Shown here: piece by piece, positions 45,095 to 53,065 of the stretch
How positions within the stretch are numbered: the first letter of the stretch is position 1
How the letters are laid out: each line of letters opens with the position of its first letter
NCBI GenBank assembly: GCA_029961685.1
Contig: JARWKL010000010.1
Span: forward strand, 7,833,931-7,897,930
Direction: 5' to 3'
Source: Aristolochia californica
Taxonomy: Eukaryota > Streptophyta > Magnoliopsida > Piperales > Aristolochiaceae
Length of the DNA stretch: 64,000 nucleotides
Translations under genes and position numbers: made by a program
The notes under the pieces: model-generated
What the model saw: only the letters and a program-made list of their open reading frames with translations
Databases searched by the model: none
What the model was told of the DNA's origin: nothing

Positions 45095-45474
45095 TGTTAT
45101 GGTCTCGGATTTGACACAAGGATTCGTAACAGTCCCAGATCTGCCATGGGTTATTGTTGGGAGACCACGTGGAATCGTAGGGAGACATGGAGAGGAAGAT
45201 GAAGATCAAGCTAAAGGGAAGCTTGAAAACCCTAGAGCTCGTTGAAGAGAACTCCAAGCTTGTTTAACCTAAAATTAACCTAAAATCAATGATATTTTTT
45301 CTCATTACTCTTAACACTTAATTAGGGTTCACCCTTACAGGGTTTAAGATAAAATATTCCAAAAATACCCCTATAAATGAAATATTCCAAAAATACCCCT
45401 GTGGCCTAAAACTTAAATAAAATAATGTAAAGTAAATAAAAAAATTAAATATTAATGTCATTGCGTGCATAATA
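45095..45474 (-). repeat. Gypsy-type LTR at the left end of the chimera
   Basis: TGTTATGGTCTCGGATTTGA to GTGCATAATA, 380 bp, a relative of 32043-32467. The neighbouring minus-strand sequence is a pol end, so it is a 3' LTR. Confidence 0.75.
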
Positions 45475-45700
45475 TTACACCCCTTGGAAGAAAGAGCTTA
45501 TCCTCAAGCTCGAAAGTAGGGTCTGTCTACCAACGTCTCCACCTGTGCGCAAGAAGCATCCACGGAGTTGTGTCCTCCCTCTGGACGCCCCAATGCTAGA
45601 GCATTCCACCCGAGTAGCAATTTTATTTTTATTTTTTAATGGTCGAAGGGAGAGATGTGTACCGAAAGTCAGCACATCTCCCTCAGTAGCCTTGCTGCCC
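45475..45700 (-). pseudogene. Gypsy pol end next to the LTR
   Basis: Minus-strand codons at 45480-45530 read FELEDKLFLPRGV after a frame change. They match FELEDKLFLQEGV of G4 at 61208-61250, followed by the purine-rich CCAAGGGG and the LTR. Upstream, GRPEGGHNSVDASCAQVETL is readable but not identified. Confidence 0.6.
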
Positions 45701-46036
45701 TATAGCAGTCTTAGACTGGTGTGAAACAGCCCCTCGACGATCATGTGAGTAGTTTTGACCCATACAGTATTTGTAAAATCGGGATGAAGATAAAAAAAAA
45801 CTCCAGCTTGCTGCCCTTGGGTTTATCAATCCAAGACCACTTGATATCTTCCAAATAGTTAAGAGCCCCTTCACTAATGGGACATGCAGTAAGTACAGAC
45901 ATTACCGTCACTGCTGCTACTAGTTTCTGAATAATCAGCATTGGATGCAGCAGTGGCACTGTTGGCAACACTGAATTCAGCAGTGCCACAACAGCAAAAT
46001 CAGGAGCACCCAGTCGTCCTCCCTGAAGGATTTCAC

Positions 46037-46195
46037 CTGTAAATCAGAGAAGATCACTGTCATCTCCTTGAAAATCTCTGGATCCTCACTGTAACTTTCA
46101 TAGCAACGGCCCCATCTGGAGTCTCTGCAAACAGCCATACATAGAGAAAAAATGTACCGAATCCTAGTGGCTGTGACTTCCAAAACAGCTACTTC
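46037..46195 (-). pseudogene. Captured GH3 beta-glucosidase / glucan exohydrolase fragment
   Basis: An open frame of about 53 codons reads [18 protein letters not shown], then [20 protein letters not shown] and [13 protein letters not shown]. The [16 protein letters not shown] block is a signature of the N-terminal barrel of plant GH3 exo-beta-glucanases. Flanking GH3 sequence is absent on both sides, so only a piece of one domain is present and it cannot be an enzyme. The frame joins the PABP fragment at about 46205-46217. Identification is from motif memory; a protein search would settle it. Confidence 0.8.
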
Positions 46196-46217
46196 TCCAC
46201 TCGTCTTCACAAACTAA

Positions 46218-46515
46218 GGATCCAAGTTCTGTAAGGACAGGTTCACCCCTTGGAACATGTCTACAGTTGCCTTATTAATCTACTCAATCCGTCCCTATAA
46301 TGCCATCTCCCTTTCTAATTTCATCTGGGCCTTCCCAATATGCCACTCTTTGTCATCAAATTGTTTTCCATTAAGCTCCTCAATAGCTAGAGCAGCATCT
46401 TCGGCATTCTCAAAGTAAAAAAATCCAAATATCAGGATTTCCCATCTCCTTCCCTCATTACTACCTCATTTGTAATGTTTCTATACTCCCAAATATGGCC
46501 ATCAAATCTTCACCC
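46218..46515 (-). pseudogene. Captured poly(A)-binding protein RRM fragment
   Basis: Minus-strand codons: EDLMAIFG, then after a frameshift NITNEVVMREGDGKS, then FFYFENAEDAALAIEELNG (RNP1-like) and QFDDKEWHIGKAQ with LERE, then after stops FQGVNLSLQNLD. The run GDGKS..FGF..FENAEDA..A.E.LNG..FDDKEW.VGKAQ..SERE is diagnostic for RRM3 and the RRM3-RRM4 linker of cytoplasmic PABP. About 100 codons of one protein are kept with no intron visible, suggesting an mRNA origin. Two frameshifts and two or three stops show that it is dead. Confidence 0.85.
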
Positions 46516-46997
46516 CTGTCCTGAATACCCAATAAAATGGCCTCACCATGCTTTTTAGAACCCTGAATTGACCAATTGGACTTACTATCCCGTAAATCTC
46601 CTATCATAGTAGGGCCCTTAGAATTACCTTGTATGAGAGCATATATACCACTCAACACATTTCTCAAGTTCAGTGCATGAGGTCACTGAAATTGTTGAGT
46701 CGAAATCTGAAAATCCTCGCTCGACTTCTTCCCTCCAACAAGAAGATCTAACTGCAAAGGCAATGGATAAGTGAACTCCTGCTTGAAAGGCATTGGCCCT
46801 GAGGCACAAGAACCCTTTCCTCCAGAGGCAGTCCACACAAAAGTAGGGAAAGTTACTTCATAGTGAAAGTCATTAGTTCGTCTATCAAGGTTAGACAACG
46901 AAGAATATGAAACCAGTCCTTCCTCCATGCGTGTAGCAGAGATTTGAAGAGGTTTACTGCTGCTCTCAGCAGTAGAAAAATAAAACAACATCCACAA
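46516..46997 (-). other. Unidentified open frames in the chimera
   Basis: Minus-strand frames at 46683-46997 (104 codons, including EVTFPTFVWTASGGKGSCAS and YPLPLQLDLLVGGKKSSE) and 46516-46667 (NWSIQGSKKHGEAILLGIQD) have no recognised family. They lie between the chaperone and PABP pieces in the same orientation, so they may be a fourth captured fragment or gag-like sequence. Confidence 0.4.
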
Positions 46998-47034
46998 AAA
47001 ATAATTTCTATCACTCCCGGCATCCCTTATTGCA

Positions 47035-47285
47035 CCCTAGATATCTAGCAGGAACAAGAGAAAACCCATCGGGGCCTTCGGTTGTTGAGAAAGGCAAAGA
47101 ATAAAAATCAGACTGGAGCTCAGTATCAGAGAACTTTCTGCCAATAAGGCGATTGATTTGAAAACTAGAGTGCTTGGGAGTCAAGAAAGAAGAGGCAACA
47201 CCAACTGTGCCCATAAAGCGCTGTTTCTCTCCAAAACAACCCACAACAGTGGTTGCACGATTAGATTCATCATTGAAAACCAAAA
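47035..47285 (-). pseudogene. Captured Hsp70/Hsp110-like chaperone N-terminal fragment
   Basis: About 83 codons: VFNDESNRATTVV, CFGEKQRFMGTVGVASS, QINRLIGRKFSDTELQSD, SLPFSTTEGPDGFSLVPARY LG. The pattern NDESKR.TP..V.FG.KQRF.G..G..S...PK....Q..RLIGR.FSD.E.Q is the N-terminal ATPase region of plant Hsp70 proteins of the Hsp110 class (Hsp70-14/15 type). The first ATP-binding loop and everything after ARYLG are missing. No stop occurs inside the homologous stretch, and no intron is visible. Confidence 0.85.
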
Positions 47286-47990
47286 AATTAAGCCTTACAT
47301 TGTCAATTTGACAACGAATAGACCCACCGGTATTGTGCTCATCCACAGAAAACCAAAGCCACCGGAAAAAAATTTGTAGACGTCCCCAAAAAATTATTTC
47401 TATGGAACTCGACATTCTCCGAAAAATTTCCTCTCGAAATGCATACACCCAGGCCCAAATTCCATCACTGTGGCACTATTTCACCATGCCAAAAATTCGA
47501 GCAGCATTGCTCAGCCTCTTGGTGCCCCTTCACCCCCATGGAAAATTCATACAAACATAAAATTCGACGGCATTTCAGGAGCTTACCCCAAAATACGTTG
47601 AAGTGGGTTCCCCCCTGGGCTGTCGATAACTGGATTGAGAGTAAGAGGTGGTGGCCGGAAGTCAAATCCCACCAGACTTGTTTCCGACGACGCCGACGGA
47701 GCCTCCTCCGTGTTCGTTGGCGAAGAGCAGCCCTTTTGGGCTTCGCCATTTGGGGATTTTCTGAGACAGGGGCCTCTCGGAAACACATCCTTGTCGGAAC
47801 AATTGTTGGAAGATTTGCTTGCCGTGAGCAGGAGTGGTTTGAGTTCAGATTTTCTGGGTCCCATTGCCTACTCAGAGATTTCCCTTGTCCCCAATTTCGG
47901 AATTGAGGTCGCACCCAAATCGTTCAGTGCCGACGATTTCAGAATTTCTCCTAGTTGGATTTGTATTACCTCCCCATGACGTAGTGCTAG
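47286..47990. other. Unidentified segment beside the TRIM-type LTR
   Basis: Long frames exist on both strands (minus 47465-47914, 149 codons, Arg-rich; plus 47635-47979, 114 codons). Neither shows a domain I recognise. GC content is higher than in neighbouring DNA, which alone lengthens open frames. It may be a captured 5' transcript segment. Confidence 0.4.
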
Positions 47991-48002
47991 CTCTGATACC
48001 AA
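47991..48002 (-). promoter_or_regulatory. Primer-binding site beside the TRIM LTR
   Basis: CTCTGATACCAA on the plus strand, part of AGCTCTGATACCAAA: an exact reversed tRNA-Met site next to the LTR edge at 48004. GTAGTGC further left matches the T2 interior (GCACTACGTC). Confidence 0.75.
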
Positions 48003-48003
48003 A

Positions 48004-48085
48004 TGTTAAGCACCTAGCCAATACTACCCAAAAGACCGACCTGTTAGGAGCGTAAGACATAGGTACTTAACCCATGATCATAACA
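48004..48085 (-). repeat. TRIM-family LTR at the right end of the chimera
   Basis: TGTTAAGCACCTAGCC to GATCATAACA on the plus strand, 82 bp. Reversed, it matches the T2 LTR (GTTAAGTACCTATGTCTTCC, GGTCTTTTGGG). Confidence 0.85.
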
Positions 48086-48992
48086 AATAAAAGTTGCAAA
48101 GAGGGAATATAACAAACATAACCCTTTTGTGTGCGAGAGTATCCCAAAAAGATACACTTTATAGATTTAGGGTCAAGTTTGTTGTGTCTAGGTAAAGTAT
48201 TATGAACAATACATTGGCAACCGAAGACTCTCAATGATAATGCAAACGGATCATCATGTGGTAATAGTTTAGAGTAGGGGGATTTATTCCCAAGAACAGT
48301 AGACAATAGACGATTTTTATGAAAACACGATGTAAGGACAGCATGGGGGCGAATAAAAATATGGAACTTTCATGGCATATAATAGACCTCAAACTACCTC
48401 AAGAATATGACAATTGTTTCGTTCGGCGACACCATTTTGTTGAGGAGTGTAAACACATGATGTCTGATGGATAATGCCATTCTCTTGACAAAAGGAGTCA
48501 AGATCTTTTGAAATATACTCTTTGGCATTATTAGACCGGTGGATTTTTATCTTCTGACCAAATTGTGTGAGTACAGTCTCATGAAAGGATTTATAAATAG
48601 ATGGTATCTCAGAACACTCTTTAAAAATAAACAACCAAGTTTTGTGAGTGAAATCATCAATAAAAGTGATTAAATATTTGGCTTGAGAAATATTAGAGAC
48701 ACTCAAAGGCCCCCAAACATCAGTATGAATCAATGAAAAAGGAAAGTTACTTTTGACTTCTGGAAGAGGAGAGTATGTACTCCTCTGATGTTTACTTAAC
48801 TGACACGCCTCACAATTGAATTCTGACCTTATCTTAAGAGATGGAAACATATGATGAAGAGATTGTATGGAAGGATGTCCCAACCGATTGTACCATAACC
48901 GTGTCTCATTCTCAGTAGTAGACACCATATTGACCTTTGGCACGTCCAAGTAGTAGAGCCCCCCTTGTTCATGGCCTACACCAATCACCTGC
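48086..48992 (-). pseudogene. Copia integrase (C4), main part
   Basis: 48389-49012 encodes GAG-pre-integrase (LYYLDVPKVNMVSTTENETR, LGHPSIQSLHHMFPSL) and the core: LIHTDVWGPLSVSN (first Asp), TFIDDFTHKTWLFIFKE, IHRSNNAKEYISKD and TPQQNGVAERN (Glu). The second catalytic Asp (RSDN) is Asn here. 48067-48306 continues with PLRVFGCQC-type and FLGYSRTQKGYVCY. A frameshift and short loss lie near 48306-48389. Confidence 0.8.
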
Positions 48993-49901
48993 TGTTGTGG
49001 ACTCAATAGCACACCGAGTCACACAACGAAGAAGACAACAACAACTCACTCAATAGGATTTAATTCTTATATTTCTTTGAGTAGGATTTATTTCTAATAT
49101 TGTTTTAAGTAGGATTTATTTCTTATATTGTTTTAAGTAGGAGTTATTTCTAATTACTTTTTATGTAAGGGCATTATGGGGAATTATTGTAACCCTAACC
49201 CTAAAACTCCCTATTTAAGGGATAGGTATGAATGAAATAGGTACGCTTTGAGATTTTAGAATAACCTAGTCTAAGTAGGTTGGGATCACCTCTTGATCCC
49301 GAGTTTAGGGTTTACTCCAAAAATCCAACCTATCATTCACCCTCCATTGCCATCCATCTTCACCCAAATTCATCCACCATCATCCCTACTAAGAAAAGGA
49401 GCTTCTTGCCCCTTTTCCGAGCCCAAAGAGGAGGTCTATCCTCCTTCTTGGCAGCAGCAGCAAGAGAGGCCCAATTCCTCCCTTACCAAGCAGCAAAGTG
49501 AGGATTTTTATCCTCAAATCTTGAGCAATTCCTGGTGCAACGTGGGAGCTGATCATAGCATCAAAGAAGAGGTATTAATCTATCCCAAACTCGTGTTTCA
49601 AGTTATTTAAGAAAGAAGGATTGCATTCTTAGCTAGAGCAGCAACAAAGAGGGCCAAACCCTCTTTGCCGTGACCAAGAAAAGAGAGCACCTTGCTCTAG
49701 CAAGGTCAGCATTGTTGTGGGGTCTTCTACCTAGCACAACAACTCGGTAGGACCCTCAAAAGAGGATCTTTCCTCCTGGCCAAGCATTGGTTAAGGAGAA
49801 ATACTCATACACAGACCCTTGACATGAAGTGAGTAAATTCTGAGTGCTGGATTCACAAATCCCACGCCGTGTTACTCGATCCATGACCCGGGACCGTAAC
49901 A
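48993..49901 (+). mobile_element. Solo gypsy LTR in C4, TSD CCTGC
   Basis: TGTTGTGGACTCAATAGCAC to GGGACCGTAACA, 909 bp, with perfect CCTGC at 48988-48992 and 49902-49906. Very similar to 57960-58889. Confidence 0.92.
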
Positions 49902-50290
49902 CCTGCTTCGTTATAAGATCCTAAAAAACACATGAAGTAGGTGAGAATGTAACTGAGCAATTAAAATATTTTGTAAGCTGAATCACAGAGAGAAAGTTTA
50001 AAGGAAAGGAAGGAACAAAAAGAATATCATTGAACAAAAGTGATGGGGTGATAGAAGTGGAACCTTTTCCTTGGACTTTGGTTTGAGAACCGTCAGCTAT
50101 GGTAACAAACTTGTGTGAAAGACTCGGAGATAAAGAATGTAATAAATTTTTGTTACCTGTAAGATGCTCGGAAGCTCCTGAATCAATTATCCAGGATGAA
50201 GAGGAGGCAGATAGCATACCTGAAGTAGTAGTGGCAGCAGTAGTGGCAGAGGGGCTAGGAGAAGACCCTAGCATGGTCTTCATTTTCTGA
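49902..50290 (-). pseudogene. Copia protease (C4)
   Basis: The minus-strand frame 49921-50283 reads SSWIIDSGASEHLTGNKNLL with the active D-S-G intact, then KFVTIADGSQTKVQGKGSTS and ILFVPSFPLNFLSVIQLTKY. The protease processes the gag-pol product. The solo LTR separates it from integrase. Confidence 0.8.
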
Positions 50291-50873
50291 AATAATTCAT
50301 ACTCTTCATCAGTAATAATCTTTTGTCCAGTAGGTGTTGGGGGATGGTCTGCTTGTGCATCACTTATGAGGGCTAGATTAGCCCTTGTTGATTCTGACTT
50401 GTCATTAGCCTTATAGCATATTTCTTTATAGTGGCCATATCTACCATAGCAAGTTCATGCCCTATAATGGCACTGTTCTATAGTGTGGCCCGGAAATTTA
50501 CAATGAGTGCATTTAATATCATCTGATCTGCCAGCACTATGGGGTCTATGCAGTGTATCAGGGCATGAATATAGTTTAGTACATGTCTCCCAAATTTGTT
50601 TAGCAGTGTCAAGATGAATTACCTTACTAGAGACATGTTCTTCCATGCTATTTATCAGCCAACCAATTACCAAAGTGTCATTCTTTAGCCATTTCATATA
50701 AAAAATATCATCTTCATCAATAGGTGGTCCTCAGGTAGTGAGGTGACCAAGTAGGTCTTTGGTTATGAGAAACCTAACCGAGGTGGACCAACTCATAAAA
50801 TTTGATACCCCACGTAAGTGTATGGAGGTGATTTTCAGTATATCACCTTTGATATTCATATTCTCATCAGCCA
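50291..50873 (-). pseudogene. Copia gag (C4), internal deletion
   Basis: The start is ATGGCTGATGAGAATATG at 50873 reading left. The N-terminal blocks KDLLGHLTT, PPIDEDDIFY and KWLKNDTLVIGWLINSMEEH are followed by VIHLDTAKQIWETCTKLYSC. PDTLHRPHSAGRSDDIKCTH then jumps straight to the zinc knuckle CTHCKFPGHTIEQC. About 100 residues present in unit 2 (ILQRMFNTK to the Gly/Arg tail) are missing. A stop lies at the TT*GPP position. Confidence 0.75.
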
Positions 50874-51347
50874 TGATAGGCTCTTCTTCTTCAAAAAACT
50901 TCAAATAATATCACCAAGGAGCACTTCTTCAATCAACTCGGTATATATAAATATAGCATCAATGCTAAATAATTTTTTTCTCCAGAAAACCACTCATAAG
51001 AGACCCAATAGAAATCTTCTATTATCAGGGAAATATTATCCCACAAAAAAAAATTCAATAATCTGAGTATGGACTGGTCTCGGTAAACAGAATTTCCAAA
51101 CCGATTAAACTGTTTCGATAGATCCTTCTAGATAGAGGGGCATGCATATTCATAATATAATAAGATGAAAGCATTCATATATTCATCCTTTAATCATCAT
51201 CTAAAAACGAGAACTAGTAGCATAAAAAAATATTTTTGAACACTTATCTCTCGGCTAGTGTTCTTCCTTCATACAAGAGTCTTCTTTGAGTGGTGTTGAT
51301 CATCAGTTCTCTAGAGCATTCCTTTGTCGAGGGATCCTAAATATATT
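50874..51347 (-). other. 5' leader of C4
   Basis: Untranslated leader between primer site and gag, comparable with 10306-10840. Confidence 0.6.
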
Positions 51348-51359
51348 GCTCTGATACCA
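51348..51359 (-). promoter_or_regulatory. Primer-binding site of C4
   Basis: GCTCTGATACCA on the plus strand: exact reverse complement of the tRNA-Met-type site, directly inside the 5' LTR. Confidence 0.85.
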
Positions 51360-51999
51360 TTTTGAATTTATGATCCCTTTTCCATGATCACAAACAAGAT
51401 AAAGAAGAAAGAAAACCAAGAAAAAGGGAGGAAAGCTCTCGGTAGAGAAGAGAAAAAAATAAAAGGAGAAGAGTATGTTGCGCCAAGTAAGGAGTGGGAG
51501 AGAGAGAACCAACTTGATATTGAATGTGTGACTTGATTAATTTCGACTTACAAGACCTCTCTTTATAGTAAAGGAGGAGGTAGAGTCCTTATACAACTTA
51601 TCATTCAATCCTAATTACATTGCAACTTTAACTCTTCAATATAAGTAAGTCTATTTAAACTAAACAACTAGAATACCAACTTGGATAGAACTAGAAGTCT
51701 TTTATTATTCACGTGAGAGGAATGGATAAGACAGCTTGTAGCCTTATCCTTGTGGGCCCCTCATGATCTCCCAGCGCACCTTGATAAGACTGCCAGCTCG
51801 TGAAAACTTTGTAGGTCCCACTTGATCTTCAAGTCTTCTAAATCAATTCATCTTGTGCTTCTTGCTTCCTTAACTCGTGCTTGCTTTGGGAAATGACTCT
51901 TCTTGGTGTCCCACGTCCTCTAGGACTCTTCTTGATGACCTACATCCTTATGGTGGGTCCCACCAGCTCGAGCACCATGGTGGGTCCCACATTGTAACA
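51360..51999 (-). repeat. 5' LTR of C4
   Basis: TTTTGAATTTATGATCCC to CACATTGTAACA, the same 640-bp length as the 3' LTR. Confidence 0.85.
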
Positions 52000-52004
52000 A
52001 TGTC

Positions 52005-52766
52005 CCAAGTTGGCAAATTTCTATATGATCGATCATTTTGAGGAGATTAATCAATCACTCTTCATATTTTTTACATTGCCTGGACATCAATGATTGATCA
52101 TTCCATTGGGGATGATCAATCATGCTTTCAAGTGCATTGTGGGCAAGTTGTGATTGATCGATCAATTACCCCGATTGATTAATCATGCTTTATATTTTTG
52201 GCTTGTGTACTTTTGGTTGATCGATCATTGGAAAATGATGATCAATCAATCTAGTTCCAGATCTATAAGTACGATTTCAAAGCATGAATAAATTTGATCC
52301 TAAGTGATTCTATCATGTTTAAAATGTATGTATGCATTGGTAAAACATGTGGACAATGCAATTTTTACCTAAAGATCCAAATATTGCTCTCATACATAAA
52401 CTAAGTTTTATGATCCTAAGTGATTCTATCATGTTTAAAACGTATGTATCCATTGGTAAAACATGTGGACAATGCAATTTTTACCTAAAGATCCAAATAT
52501 TGCTCTCATACATAAACTAAGTTTTATGATTTTTCTAGAATGCCTAAACTCTACTCTTTAATTCTTTGTTTCTTCTTTCTGAGGATGCTTTTTCAAGATA
52601 ACTTTGACACAATAGTGAAGCTCAAGGTCTTTGAGAAGCTTTTGCCTGTTCTTTACATAGACCTAGATTTGTGTGTGTCTTGAATGAGTTGCATATGAAT
52701 TGCTACATTTGCCAATGTTAGATCAATTAATTTATACTGTCATTAAAATCAAGATGAGAGTCAACA
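52005..52766 (-). repeat. 3' LTR of E6, proximal part
   Basis: Continues the LTR from 42577 after C4. It carries GATTGATCGATCAATT-type palindromes to about 52270 and a 116-bp tandem duplication, and ends GAGAGTCAACA at 52766. ATCTTCCTATTTTTGAT follows, the reversed purine tract seen beside SIRE-type LTRs. Confidence 0.55.
52296..52527. repeat. 116-bp tandem duplication
   Basis: Two adjacent copies (52296-52411 and 52412-52527) begin GATCCTAAGTGATTCTATCA and end AAACTAAGTTTTAT. They differ at two bases (ATGTATGTATGC versus ACGTATGTATCC). Confidence 0.9.
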
Positions 52767-53065
52767 ATCTTCCTATTTTTGATAATCAAAAAACATGATT
52801 TTGAAAAACTAAAATGATGAAACATCCCTATAAGTCGGAGCTTATAAAATTTGTCAAATTAGGGAAATAGTTCCCTCTTAATCTATACATGTTAAGTTTT
52901 CAAATTTCATTTTAGTTTAGTGGTGCTGGTATCTTTATCTCCCCATTTTTTCATTAGAAAACAGTAAATGCAAATGAGAAAAGTAGACAAAAGGTGGCTC
53001 AAAGGCCTTTAATTTATCATGCTATATGTGATTACTAGTGCTGAGCAACATATACAAAATGGCTC

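Larger units (their letters stand above)
45095..48085 (-). mobile_element. Chimeric retroelement with three captured gene fragments
   Basis: Inserted in C4 integrase. Left terminus: a gypsy-type LTR (45095-45474) and the last codons of gypsy pol. Right terminus: a TRIM-family LTR (48004-48085) with its primer site (47991-48002). Between them, all on the minus strand, are an Hsp70/Hsp110-like fragment, an unidentified stretch, a poly(A)-binding protein RRM and a GH3 beta-glucosidase fragment. The two LTRs are unrelated, and the flanks show no TSD and a loss of about 10-15 target bases. It is either one recombinant element or two elements joined by deletion. Confidence 0.65.
42578..51999 (-). 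mobile_element. Ty1/copia element C4, full length, TSD ATGTC
   Basis: Both LTRs are 640 bp (42578-43217 and 51360-51999). The exact TSD ATGTC is at 42573-42577 and 52000-52004. Minus-strand order: primer site, gag, protease, integrase, RT, RNase H, purine tract. Two later insertions split it: the chimeric segment 45095-48085 within the integrase C-terminal region and a solo gypsy LTR 48993-49901 between protease and integrase. It is the same family as the tandem array at 7230-16492 and the only copy here retaining RNase H. Confidence 0.9.

Noticed and set aside
47635..47979. Plus-strand 114-codon open frame opposite the chimera
   Set aside because: It overlaps a longer minus-strand frame, has no recognised domain, and lies in a GC-richer patch where chance frames are long. 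Identified fragments nearby are all on the minus strand.
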